From: Eudorina sp. 2006-703-Eu-15
Lineage: Eukaryota > Chlorophyta > Chlorophyceae > Chlamydomonadales > Volvocaceae
Direction of reading: 5' to 3'
Length of the DNA stretch: 64,000 bases
Assembly: GCA_003117195.1 (NCBI GenBank)
Contig: BDSI01000054.1
Location: 248,001 to 312,000, forward strand
Part shown: one piece after another, positions 11,301 to 23,820 of the stretch
Layout: each line of letters begins with the position of its first letter
Position numbering within the stretch: position 1 is the first letter of the stretch
The notes under the pieces: generated by a model
Seen by the model: only the letters and a program-made list of their open reading frames with translations
What the model was told of the DNA's origin: nothing
Database searches by the model: none
Made by a program: the position numbers and the translations under genes

Positions 11301-13130
11301 CAGGCAGGAGAGCGGAACTCATGCGGCGCGCCGCCGACAGCGCAACGCGACACGACATGCTCGCATCACACTTGTGCAGGGAGGAAGAGGGGCCAGCAGG
11401 CCCGCCGGCGTGCCCAATCCGTCTCAGAGATCCCCCGATGGGTGGGAACCGCCACCAAACAGGCAAGAGCGGCACACCGAGGGCGCGGATGACAGAGCAG
11501 AAAACGCGGGAGGTTGCCCACACAGCGGGCACCGCGTAAGGCAGCCAGCCGCCACCGGCCCGAAGCCACCACCGCGCAGCCACCCAACCTCTCGAGGTCT
11601 TGTAGGCCCACGCCCGGGGCCCGGCTCTTGCTGACGAGCGACAGCCACTGACAGACCGACCATCGCGCCACACAATCAGTGTCCTGACTTCAAGGGGAGG
11701 ATCGAGCGCTCGGCCGGTCCATAAGGGGTGTCATGACACACTGCGTAATAATCAGCGTGTGTACTGTACCGCAGCCCAGTACGGCAAGGGGGGTCGTATG
11801 TCAATCAGGAGGTAGAGCGATGTGTCTACATCCTGATCCACGTATGACCCTGCCGTACCAGGCCGTACTGTGCTGCCAAGGCATGCGCAAAAGGGGTTTG
11901 GATGTTCTGCGATGTACCCCTGTGGGCTGCTGTACACTGCTCCTGCCGTGGTGTTCTCGCGGGAACTGAGACGCCGGGCCGAGATGCTGTGCCGCCGGCC
12001 GCCAGAGCCGCCATACTGCCACCTGCCAGGGCCACCAGTGGCTGTGGCCCGCACCTGAAACGCGCTGTGTCAAGCACGTTCTGTGTCACGACAGGAGGCC
12101 GGTCGCGCCGCACGTTATTGCCCCGGATCCAAAGCTGTGTCTGAGGTACTTGGACCTCCCTAGCGCCCCGGCCAGGGCAGGTTGCTGCGACGCAGCTGAT
12201 AACATCCTCCGTTGTGGTTGTGCACTGCCACGCCTCACGCTTTGGGATGCCGGCAGGGCGCCGGGCGCGTGCGTGGACAGGCAGACAGACAGCCAGACTG
12301 ACAGACAGACAGACCTGGTGTTCGTCTCAGACTGCTATGGTGCCGGGTTGGGCCTGAAGCGTGTGGAAGCTGGGCTGGTGTTGGGCGCCGCCTTGACATA
12401 CTTATACCCACCATCAGGGCATCACCAAATAATAATTAACCGGGGTTGGGGTGGGACGTCATGTTGATAATGAATAAGTATCTCTGCGCTTGGGGCAATG
12501 ACGCAGTCTGTGAGGTCTAACCGAGACGCGTCTTTTGCTGGTTGAAAACTTATTCCATCCCCGTCGGTCGTGCTCTTCGGAGCCTTCCGCAATTTCTGGC
12601 GTCCCTTCTTAGGGACCACCCAATTATAATCGAAAATCTGCATTAATCGACGTGTACACCGGACAAGGAGTACCTATTATACATATACAGGAGAGGTTTC
12701 CGGCCAGGAGAAGCCGGAGCGCGCACAGTACGGATACACACTGCATCGCAACGGGCGGTGGTTGGAAGTCGTACAATGCCCGGAGAAGTTTCTAGGGCCG
12801 CCGAATTCTAGGGCCAGGGCAGCGCAGTGGTTTCAGTCCCCCAAAGCCCCAAAGGAGTGCTGCAGATCAGAGAATAGAGGCCGGCCATTCATCAGGTGGG
12901 TGAGCCCCCACACGCACCCCAGGCCTGGGGGTGTATGTCCCCATCCCACCTGTCGGCTCTCTCGGCCCCAAACGGTACGGCAGGTGAACACACTTTGGAT
13001 GGTCTCAATGTCAGCACACAGCGTAACCGACTGTTTCAAAAGGGCAATTTCAAACAGTCCGCAGCGGAATCCATCTTCCGTCCCCGGCCTTCGCCTCGTT
13101 CGCACCGTCCGACTTGCCGTCACAATCTCT
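11301..13130. other. No confident gene
   Basis: Contains a CAGA/CAGACT microsatellite near 12279-12314 and gene-like but unsupported minus-strand ORFs (for example 12422-12643, containing FDYNWVVPKKGRQKLRKAP). No homology recognised and no splice chain found. Confidence 0.4.
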
Positions 13131-13175
13131 TGAGCACCCTTTGGGGTCCGGTGTAACGTTCATTCATTCATTGCA
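13131..13175 (+). repeat. Retroposon 3' tail, family B
   Basis: Carries ggggtccggtgtaacgttca followed by a ttcattcatt tail. The same terminus occurs at 17489-17574, 47318-47368, 56192-56280 and, inverted, 39424-39612. Confidence 0.6.
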
Positions 13176-13863
13176 CCCCAGGCCAGGACCCTTACATAGG
13201 GAGATCGTCGGCGTGGCCGTGCCGATGCCGATGCCATGCAGACGGGTGCCCAAGAGCCAAACCCCAGCAAGGCCCTCCTGAGAGGACCTGAAGCCGTTCA
13301 GGCGGTTCTTACTCGTGTTGTCGTGTAGGCCCGCCGTCGATTGCCCCGTCGTCTCTTCATCCGTCCACTCGCATCCTCGTCCGAGCCCGTACTACGCATT
13401 CTTTTTATCCGTACACCTAGACATCATCCTCGTCCGTACCCGTACGCAGGCCTGTTGTTCGTACCGCTGCCGCATGCATCCGGTGCGCATGGATGGATGT
13501 GTGCATCGGGGGCCCCCATAGATGCTCCCCGAGGTGTGCCGTACATGCATTTGTAGACAGGCAGTGGTACGGTGTCACGTTCACTTCTTAAGCCACCAAC
13601 TGCATCCCAATTAGACGGTGCCGTACATGTACGGCATTCGGGCTCGACGTTCGGGCACGGCGTGCAATAGAGCTCGCCGTGCCTTTCCTCATGGCGCGTT
13701 CAGCCCGGCCCTCTACCGTGGAACCTTCACGCGGGTTCATGCGTAGTGCACAACCCAAGTAACTCGCACTAAAGGCGCACTTGTAACGTTTACTCCTACT
13801 ACTTAAGCCACGGTAATACCTGATAAATGTGCCTCCCTTCCTAAAACTCCGGAGTACGGCGCT
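13176..13863. other. Intergenic region
   Basis: No gene seen. Repeated gtacgg/ccgtac words (for example gtgccgtacatgtacggcat near 13620) are the only structure. Confidence 0.45.
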
Positions 13864-14893
13864 CTATTTTTGCCCACGACACCTCCGACCTGCAGTACAG
13901 CCCCTGGAGCCATCGCGGCCCGCCGCTCCCTTTGCTGCGGGCTGCTGCTGCTCCTGGGCGCCTGTTCCGCGGGCCGAGACCTCGCCCTCACCGCCCTCGT
14001 CGCCGCCCTCGTCCGTTCGACGCTTTGCCGCAGCCTCCGCCAAGCCCTGCTCCCGCATTACCTGTTGGCAGCGGGACCCAGCGCGGCCCCGGTCGTTAAT
14101 AACAGGTCGTGCAGTTATTTTGAATTGCACACTCGTACGGGTCGTGCCTTACCTTCTCCGACACTTGCATGCCTCCCGAGAGAAACATCGGCAGCGCAGG
14201 TGAAGGAATCGGTGGGTGTGGCAACCGGTACCGCGGGCCGGGCTGCCCGGCAGTCGTCGGGACGACGGCCGGCTGCCCGGGCTGGGAGATTCCGTTCCCT
14301 TGAGGCGCGCGCTTTCGTACAGAGCTATACCGTACACCGTACGCCTCGCCGTACCTACCCGGTCCACCATGGATGGAGCGACGAAGGCGGTCTTGGGGCC
14401 GTCGAGCGTGCGCAGTCTGAGGTCGGTGGGTTGGGCGGGGGTAGGTGGGGTACGGTGAGATGGGTGCGCGAGTCAACACCTGCCCAGGACCCCAGGTGTG
14501 GGTGAGGTGGTTAGAGGTGGGAGAGGTGGGAGAGGGGTCGGCGGAACGGCACCGGGGGAAAGCACACCATAGCCCATCCATCAATGCAAACAGGAGATCA
14601 AAGTCTCAACGATATATCGACATTTGGCCTTCGTCGGTGGCAGGTCAGCAGGTGGGTTCTCAAACACAAAGGGCACCTTCGGGTGCCCCAGGGTGGGACT
14701 GTACATCAGACCGCGCCATCAGCCAGCACAGGTGCGCAGGTACGGCACGCCGGCCCCGCCGCCCTTGGCCCGCTTAGCCCCGACAGCGCTCGCTGCGATG
14801 AGCGCTCCGTCCCCGCCTCCTCCCGCACCTTAGCACCGGCCAGGACATGTACTCGGGAAGCGGCGAACTGCCGGGCAGCTCCTGCGCCTGCTC

Positions 14894-14924
<31 letters not shown>

Positions 14925-15154
14925 GCCTCCTCCTGCCCCTGCACCTGCACCTGTTGCTGTCCGTTGCCCTCCCGCTGATGCACCTCACCAAGCGCCTCCT
15001 CGCCGGATGGGTCGCCGCCACCATTCCCCCGACCGTCCTCGGGTGGCCGTCCGCGGGGCAGATCCGCGGGCGGGTGCGCCACCGGCTGCGGTGCGGCAGG
15101 GGAAGAGACAATACGACGGACGAGGCCGGGGGGTTGAAGGACATTAGTAGACAT
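13864..15154 (-). CDS. Uncharacterised Gln/Glu-rich protein, tentative multi-exon model
   Basis: Three minus-strand pieces look coding. A first exon at 14837-15154 starts MSTNVLQPPGLVRRIVSSPA and contains a QEEAQEQAQEQAQEE stretch before PLPEYMSWP and a GT donor. A piece ending at 14153 reads LPMFLSGGMQVSEK before gtaagg. A terminal exon at 13864-14061 reads VMREQGLAEAAAKRRTDEGG and ends in TAG. The last two join in phase; the link from the first exon is uncertain and at least one exon may be missing near 14400-14780. The family is not recognised. The stop of the next gene at 15432 limits the 5' side. Confidence 0.35.
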
Positions 15155-15431
15155 GTCGAAGCTGCACTGTTGACAGCGCACACGTCCGAAAGAAGCCGGG
15201 AGGGGGGTATAGGAAATTGGCAGACAATTCGGGAGGGGGATGGGCACGGGCTGTTGCCGATGACCCCCGTGGGGGGGCCGCTGTGTTTAACCTGACCCGT
15301 GTTTACGGCGGCTGGCTGACCGGCGGACGAAACAGGAGGCGGGGACCTAGGGGGGGCGCAGCCACGTGAACCCGCCAGCCGAGCTGCTTGCTAGGCAAGC
15401 CCAGCGCGCAGCGCCTCCACCAGTTTTCCGT

Positions 15432-16136
15432 TCATAAGTTCATATCCCCTTCGTTTGCTCCTCGTTTGAAGCCAAGCCCCACCTGCGACAGACGCTGCGA
15501 CAGCGACTGCGATGCGTCCATGGGGTCCTGGGACAGCATCATCGCAGTCTGCTGGCTGGCGGGCTGCTGCGACATCTCCATGGCATCAGCAGCGTCGTCA
15601 TCGCCTCCCGGGGGCGCATCGACCCTGTCCCCGCCGCCACGTCCACAGCCGCCGCCGCCGCCGCCGCGGCCCGCGGTCGCCCGGGCGGCCCGGCGCTGCT
15701 GCCCCGACCCACGGGTCGCTGCCGCACCTTCCAACAGCTCCGCGGCCGCCGCGAGCTGCGCTCGGCTGCTCTGCGGCAGGGGCCGGCCTGTGGAGCAGCA
15801 GCAGCACGCACGGGCATGCGCAGTCCGTACGGGCGGACGTGGAGGGGTGCGGTGCGCAGTCCTTGGTGGGGTGCCGAAGGGGGTTCTTGCGGGTAGCTAG
15901 GGGGGCAATCTAGCGAAGTGGAACGGTCTACGTACGGCATATGATGACGTGGTGTCCAGCTCACCCGCGGCGGTGAAGAGCTGGTACTTGATGGCCGTCA
16001 AGTCGTCTGCTGGCGGCTGTGGAGGTGGAGGTGGAGGTGCGCCGGGGGCGCCTGCGGCGCCGGCCGCGGCGGGTGCAGCCCCGGCAGCAGCAGCGAGGCG
16101 GCGGCCGCCGCTTGGCGGTCGCGGTGCGCCTCGCAT
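15432..16136 (-). CDS. Uncharacterised protein, C-terminal two exons
   Basis: Exon 15936-16136 and exon 15432-15770 join in phase (GCC|gtacgt ... cag|AGC). The first carries an Ala/Pro spacer followed by ADDLTAIKYQLFTAAGELD; the second LAAAAELLEGAA, a Gly-rich run and a Ser/Gln tail (SQQPASQQTAMMLSQDPMD) ending GDMNL and stop. If translation starts at the Met at 16134-16136 the product is about 179 residues, but this may be only the end of a longer gene because an acceptor-like gaccag precedes the Met. No function can be assigned. Confidence 0.42.
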
Positions 16137-16739
16137 CGTCTGGTCGCCGCCCGATAAGCAAGACGAGGCAGTCAGCTGCTGCCTGTATTTACGCAAGCGT
16201 TTGATTGGGTGGGCACAACAAGGGAATGAAATAGGTATGCGTTTGTTTGTTAGGTTGACCAACGAACATAGTAGCAAGGAAGGCCCCATGCATCCGCAGC
16301 GATATGTGACATCCATCGACGGTGGTGCACTAAATCGATAGGCCTTCGATCCACGCCACGCAGACTGTCAGCAGGCACGTCAGGCCTCCCGCTCCGAATT
16401 GACCGCGGGCGGTCATGGCTCCTCGAGTAACGAAGCTTTGCGCCGCGGGGTTGCAACGCCCAGCATGTTAATCATCACATGCCGATGACACGCTTTGGTC
16501 CACAGAAGGCAGGAAGTTGGTTGGTTCATACATTCGCCCAGGAAGAAACAACGAGCGCCACAAGGAATCACGCACAGGAAAGGCGCTTTAGTCAGCCAGT
16601 TCCGTATTGCACATACCGAAAAGTCAAAGGAAATACTGCTGTTTTGGCACGCTGTTTCTACTGCGGTGAGAATTCGCGGAGTGCTCGCCGCCTCAGTCCC
16701 TGCGTGGGAAAAGCCGTCACCCGTCCGTGCAGCGGACGA

Positions 16740-16905
16740 CTAGTCCGCGCTGCTGCCAGACCTATGTGCATAACTGTCGTGAGGATCAGCTGTTTTCCCC
16801 GAATCCTTCCCCAAATCCTTCTGAAATTGCTGCATGGACATGCCGTACGGCAGCTCCAGCTTTGCACGTTTCGAGTTTTTTAAGGAGATCTCAATGTACA
16901 GATTT
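16740..16905 (-). CDS. Possible 3'-terminal exon of an unidentified gene
   Basis: A minus-strand frame reads LYIEISLKNSKRAKLELPYG and then MSMQQFQKDLGKDSGKTADP, ending in TAG at 16740-16742. Codon use and the charged, low-repeat sequence look coding, unlike the surrounding DNA. No upstream exon was found with confidence. Confidence 0.25.
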
Positions 16906-17488
16906 GGGAAAATTGTTGCGATTCTCAGCAACCGACCCACGGGTCGATGAACCGGTCCCATGTGCAGGATTGTGTTGCCAGCACTCTTTCATTCATTGGC
17001 TCAAATTACAACATGGGCTAAAACATGTTCAACAGCGCAAGGATGCAAGGGTTTCTGTAGTAGGTGAGAGCTGGCAAAGGCTTCTCGAGATGCTGGGACA
17101 GTGCTTCGCACCGTATTTGAGGAGCAGGGCCGACCATTGTACGACACCTACTACAGTTTCGGTCTGCAGCTGTGTATCGGTACGGCAACGCGGTAGGACG
17201 TCTTGCACGATGTACGCAGCTAGCCTACCAGCAGTTGTCTGTTTGGGGCTGGGCGGGGAGCCCGCCCTTCGGGGCATGCACTCACGTACACACGCACAGG
17301 GGCCGTCATCATGCACCGCCGCGGCAGCACAAGAAACGTGTGGATACGCACAAGTGCGCCGCCGACACTGCTACCATCGCGGGCGGGGGCTCGTGCTGCT
17401 TTACGATAATAATGGCTGTCTGGGTGGCTGGGCGGGGTTGTGGCCCTCTGTGTTTGTATCCGCGGCGTTGAGGTGTGGAGGTATCTTA

Positions 17489-17574
17489 CCGCCTTGTCGG
17501 TGGGGCTTGCTGGGGCTTGCCCTGGTATACACCGTTGATCCCTTTTCGGGGCCCGCTGTAGCGTTCATTCATTT
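17489..17574 (+). repeat. SINE-like interspersed repeat, family B
   Basis: Contains gccttgtcggtggggcttgc, then gtatacaccgttgatccc and gcccgctgtagcgttcattc. The copy at 56192-56280 matches over the whole length. Sequence upstream to about 17030 may be the body of the same element, since ggcaaaggcttctcgagatg recurs near 39455. Confidence 0.7.
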
Positions 17575-17784
17575 AATTATGGATGGATGCACGGGATGCA
17601 ACAACACAGTGTCTTTCTCGGCTTAATCCTTGGTAAGATGGAGCAACCGTGCTCGGTCGTCCGGCCATGTCTTGGGTGGCCACGCACCAAGCAAGCAACC
17701 AAATGATGAACCTCACAAAGAAACGCCGTTATATATTTGCGCCTGCAAACAAGCAAAGTCCTTTTAATCTTGTCCAGCCAGCAT

Positions 17785-18160
17785 ATTATTATTAAGGATG
17801 TTACAGCAGCGGACCCCGCGGGCCATCGGTGACAGCCAACGGCGACAGCCGAGGCTTCCTCACCATACGCTGCCTGAACGAATTGGCGCCACCATGGCGC
17901 TCCGGACAGGCTCCACAAGTGCACCGAAACACTCCCCGGGCTCACACTACCAGGGAACCACCACGTTCCTGAGAACCAACCATGGCAAGGCATAAGAACC
18001 GCTCAGGGGGAGTCAGCCACCAGGGCGCCCCTATTAGCGAACCACCACCCCAACCAAGGCGGGGTCACTTCTCCAGCGGTGGCCCGTAGTCTTGGAGGGC
18101 CACGGGGGCTCGCGAGTCACCAGTCAGGGGCCTGCCCGTACGGTCCCACCGGGCCGAAAA
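17785..18160 (-). repeat. SINE-like interspersed repeat, family A, longer copy
   Basis: Nearly identical over about 350 bp to the copy at 41780-42110, including caccatggcgctccggacag and gccaccagggcgccccta. Its 3' end on the minus strand is ccgctgctgtaacatcctta followed by ATT/TAA repeats. Confidence 0.75.
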
Positions 18161-18649
18161 AACGCCCACACCTCGCATATGATGAATCACACCTTGCTTC
18201 CCTATGGACCACGCCATTATTTTCGCGCCCGCCGCCTAAACCCAATCAATCACACGACTCGCTCATCATCATTATCATGATGATCATCGCTGATCGTCAT
18301 ACACACGTACCACCCACGCACCAACGATCAAATCTTGTGTGTCAGAACCACGCACCTACCGACCGATCGATAGTCCGCACGCAATGAACTCTGATCCCAT
18401 CCGTCCGTGCCTTGATGATCCGTCCATCCGTCTTCGACCTTGCGCATATCGATCCAGGCAGGAGTAGTACTACATACTTCTACTACGACTGCCTCCTCCT
18501 ACTACTACTACATACTTCTACTACATCAACCAGCAGCCGCCGCTGCCGCGCGCCGCCGCTTACTTCCCCATAAAGCAGCAGCACGAGCACCGCGACATCC
18601 GTCAACGAAAGGCGACAGGGAGCGATCGATCGCCATCAACCACGCAAGG
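18161..18649. other. Intergenic region
   Basis: Low-complexity patches including a tactactaca microsatellite near 18480-18525. No gene seen. Confidence 0.45.
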
Positions 18650-21600
18650 CTTTTTGTTTTAACTCGCAGCTTGCGCGCGGTGCGTGATACTCTTCGACAG
18701 CGACGGAGCCGCCCATGACCCGCGGGTACTTAAACAAGTAAAATCGCGGGTACGTAAAATCGTCCGGTAGTGCGATTGGGGACATCGATCCGGTAATAAC
18801 GAACATGCTCAACGACACCGACACCGATACCCCTGCCGTACAAGGACATATATATGGATATGTATGAATCACACACCAATTATATATGCAACAAGGCGAC
18901 GACAAACAAAGCAGCACGCACACAGCAGCACTAAAGCGCGGATCACGCACGGCGGCGGTCCGCCGTAATAAAGCCGCGCAGGGCCGCGCTCGGAGCACGT
19001 CAAGTAAACGAAGTAATGAACCCTCCCTCCCTCCATCGCGTATACACGTACCGCCCTTGCCCTTGCCCCTCCCCTGCTGGCTTTCCTGTTGACAAACAAA
19101 AGCTTGCTTGCAGGGGTCAACAGCTTCATTGGCACCTGCGTGCCGCCGGGGATGGATCTCCATCCACCGCCATGCATCCTGCTGCTGCTCGGACCGAGTA
19201 CTGCGCTAGCTACGTGTGTACGGCTGCCGTACGGGCAATTCCTCGTGCCGCCCGCCCAGTCATTCATTGGTTGGCATTGCCCCGCCAACTATCACCTCCA
19301 CCAAAAAATGAATCCGCCGAGCCCCGCGTGGTCAAAGCAACAGAAGGGTCGGTTTCGAGCAGCAGCAGCATCCCTGAGCTCGCGTACCCATACATTGCCA
19401 TACATGAATGGATTTGCTTCGATACCGCCGCAATCACCCTCTCAGACTACCTGCTGCTGTCGTGTCTGTAACATACAGGTGTCGTACGAACCACCCATAC
19501 CTCGCATACGCGGGATCCATACGCCTGTACTTGGGGTCAAGATTGCAGTCATGGTCCTAGGTTCGAATCCCAGGTTGGACTCTATCTGACATTGCTCGGG
19601 TCCGTGACACTGTGGATAGTTGCGTTACCTGCCGGCGCCTTTAGTTGCCAGCAGCCGGATGGCGGATGGATCGACTACAGGAGTGCAGATCGACGGACGG
19701 CTTTACCGTCGGTTAGGTGGTTGCTTTGCGTCGCACGGTAGTGGGAAGACGCGCAGACGGCTGGACTCGCTCAGCAAGGTACCAGTCTGAGTGATTTCCG
19801 TACCAGTAGTCGTACGAACGATTACGTCATTGCTGGATCCAAGGATCCAGCCGCACTCCGTCCGTTCCATGGACAACGCACACAAGCGTTCGTTCATCCG
19901 CGGTCGGTCAGGCATCCAGTCCCCATGCATTAGCCTTTGTCTGCTCCAGGGCCGCGCGCCGCCGTACCGATTCTTTTAGCCGCACCTGGGCTACCTGACC
20001 CGTGGGTCGGTTGACCCACGGGTCACCGCTGCCGCCCAGCGGCCCCATCGCGCTTCGATAGAGAATATTCCGCCGCGACGGTCGCGGCATGCCCTCTCGG
20101 AGCGGCGGCGGCGGCTGCGTTGGCGGCGGCGGCATCGGCGGCGGCGGCTGTTGCCGCTCGTCCACCCAGTCCTCGTCCAGCTCGTCCAGCTCGTCTTCTT
20201 CCAGATCCAGATCCAGACTGGCCGATGACTGCGCGCGTCGCATCTCCGCAAACTTAAATTGCCGTACACTGGCATGGCCGGCCTGCGCAGACCGAAGAAC
20301 GTGTACGTGCGTGTATATAACGTGTGTGAGTGCCACCTGATGAATGTACGGCACTTGGATGGGCACAACGGTAAGTGCACGGTACTACCATGCAACACAA
20401 CGCGCCATGCTCGAAACCAACATACAATACACAGACACAATAAACCATTCCAAGGGTGCCCAGTTATCGCTTTCAACTTTCCTCACACGCGCCGATGCAC
20501 TACAATACGACCCGTACACAAGCGTACGGCACCACGGGTGCGGGTCCTGGAACACCCAGGTCAATCGATCGGCAAGCCCTGACAACGGCAGCAGAACACA
20601 ATCCCCTTCCTTTCGGATTGACTTCCGTCGTTCTGGCCGGCGACCCGTTAACCACTTCCTCGCTTGCCGTACCGTGACGGATTTGGTTGCCCTCACGGGC
20701 GGGCTCAGGTCCTCCTCCCCCTCCTCCGCGCCCCTTCCCCCGCGCCGCCCCTCGCCGCCCCTGGTCAGATCGTCGTCGGCGGCGGCGGACTGCGTGCGTG
20801 GCCGGAGAGAGGGCACAACAGAGGGCACAACCGCACCAATAATGTCAGCAGCAGGCAAGCCTTTCATTCGGTGTGGGTGCCGCTGCTGCCGCTGCTCCGG
20901 GGGAGAACCAACCAAACAAACATGCCGCCAAGAACATAAAACGAAAACATCCGCTGCAGCACGGGCTCTGAGCGGAGCTGAGGTAACTGAGGTGCGGCAG
21001 GTCAGCCTCCGCCCGCCTAGCTGGCCTACCTCGTCTCCTCGGGGAGCGAACAGCAGCTGCCGGCTCCTGGCGGCGGCGGCAGCGGCGGCGGCAGTGGCTG
21101 CCGGAGTGGCAACCGCGTCGGGCTCCTGGTCGGAATCCGGGCCGCTGCCGTGGTGATCGGTGCCGGGCCTGCAGGTCCGACACAACAACAATTGATTTAA
21201 GAGAGGGGCAAGCTTGGATGTACGGCACGGGGCGACAAGCCAGCGAGTCAGCACTGCTATGGGTGCTGGAGGGGAGTTGTTGAGTTGAGCAGGTCGTTTG
21301 CCAGGGCGCTGGAATCCGCGTGACCCCACGTTTCAGTACGGCAGTCGTACATCGAGCTGCCGTAATTATCCGTACAGCCCTCGCTCAATCTCCGGAAAGC
21401 GCACACACCTCTGGAACTCTCGGGCTTTGTTCGCCGTTGCCGCCGCCGACGGCCCTGCGGCCTCCACCGGTGCCGCCGCCGCCGCCGCCGCCGGCAGGTC
21501 TCCGTCCACCGCCTTGCCGTCGGGCCGCTGGAAGCCCCTCAGGGCCCGGGCCCCGCTGCCGCCGCGACTGGCGGCGGCGGCGGCGGCGGCGGACTGCGCC

Positions 21601-23820
21601 TCCGCCTCGAACGATGGGTCATGCTGACCGGTACCCGGGCGCTTCCAGGACTTGAGTCGGGCGGGACGGAAACCGGGTAGGACCGGCAACGGAGGGACGG
21701 CTATGGGCGCCGGTTCGGCATCCATGTCGCCGGCCGCCGCCGGCACCGGTGACGTTGGCGGCACCGCCGCCGCCGCCGCCGCCGTTGTCGCCGCGGCCGC
21801 TGCTGCCCCTGGGGTGAAGGTCGGCTGGTAGTCCCACGCCGCCCGGGGATTGTTGGAAGGCCCAGGAGTGCCGTTGCTGGTTCCAGACTCCGTACAGGAT
21901 CTGGATCCAGATTCAGACCCAGAGTCTCTGGATGCGGATCCGGATCCAGCGCCGAGGTTGGGCGTCCCGTCGGCCGGCAGCGATGCCAACGGACCTGTCA
22001 TTTCGTCATTGGCCGCAACGGCGGCGGACCCGTTGACGCCAGTCGCTATAGCCTTTTGACCTATGCACACGGCGAAGAGGCCGCTGACGGCGGCGCCGCC
22101 GGCGGCACCCAATGCAGATAGTGCGGTTGCCGTGGCGGTGTCGCCGCCGCTGCCCATGCCGGCGTCGCCGCCGCCAGGGCCTTCGTCTGCAGCACCGGCG
22201 CCACCCACCGCCGAAGGTGACTCCTGGGAAGGGTAGATCACCTGCGCTGCCTTCAAGAGTACGGCATGTGTACGGCGTGGCGGCGCTGCCGCCGGCTGCA
22301 ACGACTTGGCTAAGGGAGCCACTTGGATGGTGGGGACGGCGGGGTTCAAGACGACAGTCGGCATGTCGACACCATCCCTGGCGCCGCCGCCGCCGCCGCC
22401 GCCGTTGCCATCGCTTATCGGTGATGCCGCTGCTGAAACTCCAAAGCCGTACCTGCCACCGGCCAGGGCCGCCGCTGCTGTGGCGGCGGCGGCAGCACCG
22501 CCGCCGCTGCCGTAGGCCCCCGCCGCATCTGCCGCCGCCGCTGCGTCTGGTGCCGACTCCAGGCCCCGGTATGAGGCGCCGGCGGGCGTCGTCGGCGTCG
22601 TCGCCACCGCGGCTGTAGCACCCTCACCAGGACCGGCTGTAGCACCTCCCAAGAAGTCGGCGTCGACGCTGAGGACCGGCAGCTCGGATGAAGCCTCCTG
22701 CAGCAGTAGCAGCATGAGCAGTTAGCAACATCGGCTGTAGCAGCATCAGCCGTAGCAGCATCCAGCCACCAATTGCATGGAGTCATCTTGATAGTTTCGC
22801 AGCAGTAGCACCAACAGCGATGGCCGTAGCAACAATACCCATGGCAGTGGCCACCGGTATGAGGTCTCCAGGAACTGTACTGGCTGTAGGTCACCCCAGC
22901 CCATACTTCCCGGCCCTTGCCCCACCGAACCCCCCCCCGCCAGAAACAGCGCCTCACAGGTCACGCCTACCCACTCCTCCGACAGACATACAAAACGAAG
23001 GGGGGCCAGATCCGTTGCTATACGGTAAGCATCGACCACCAGAAGGAAATGACAATATATCTCCCATCGGTGGGCCACCGTCCCATAGGCCACCGTCCCC
23101 TGCTCCTCACTCCCGCCTGACTTACGATGACAGTCGTAGCCCGTACCGACCGCGCGGCGCCGACCCGCGGGTCAGTGGTCCGAACCAGCAGGGCGCCACG
23201 GCTCGTGCTCGAGTACGCGCTCCGCTGCACTGCGGCCTGCAGGCAGCAGAGGTAAGGCCAAGACAAACACCATATGTATATATGAGATCCGTACGGAAAG
23301 TTACGGAAAGTACGACAAAAGCAAGCACCCACGGGATAAGCAGGCCGTCCTGGGAGGCGCGTTGCCGTAGTTGCGGCGGCTCAGGTGCGGTGATGGCGGC
23401 GATATCGCCCGCGGGCCCCCAATACACACACCCTAACACTCACCTCCACACCGGCCGGCAGCCCGTCACTGTCCAACATTTCCGCAGCCGCTGTGCCCTC
23501 TATGGAATGCCGGTGGCATGCTCCAGGGACCACCACAGCGGCCGCCGCCACCGCCGCCGCCGGCAACGCCCCAGAGGGTGACAGCAGCGACGCCGAAGCC
23601 ATACCGCTAATGGAGCCACTCCCGTTAATGCCGCCGCCGCCGACACCGCCGACACTGGCACCGGAGATCCGCAACATCCCCGCGACCCGTGGGTCATCTG
23701 GGTCGGCGGCCAATGGCGAGTTGAGCCGCTTGCGGCCCGCGGAGCTGCCCCGGCCCTTCCCGACATCACTCCGGGCTGATGATGCAGCTGCCGCCGCCGC
23801 CGCCGCCACTACACCGCCCG
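18650..23820 (-). repeat. Left arm of a large inverted segmental duplication
   Basis: Matches 40614-46600 in reverse orientation. The match covers the distal cytoplasmic exons of the receptor-like gene, their introns, and about 1.2 kb of 3' flank. Examples in the flank are ggatccttggatccagcaat with gcaaagcaaccacctaaccg (both arms) and the gacccgcgggt / cgccgcgggtcatgggcgg region next to tcgacag(c/a)g. The match ends abruptly inside exon 17 near 23820. Confidence 0.88.
19540..19590 (+). other. tRNA-like B-box remnant (SINE fragment?)
   Basis: ggttcgaatcccaggttgga matches a Pol III B box (GGTTCGAATCC). No acceptor stem, A box or anticodon arm can be folded around it. The inverted arm has a diverged equivalent near 45945-45970. 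Confidence 0.3.

Noticed and set aside
11057..11539. Thr/Tyr/Leu/Pro repeat ORF
   Set aside because: Translation of the CTAC microsatellite. No coding sequence on either side.
16727..17626. 299-residue plus-strand ORF
   Set aside because: It covers the likely minus-strand exon at 16740-16905 and the family B retroposon, with a mixture of unrelated sequence and no domain.
19540..19600. tRNA gene suggested by GGTTCGAATCC
   Set aside because: No A box, anticodon stem or acceptor stem can be drawn; kept only as a B-box remnant.
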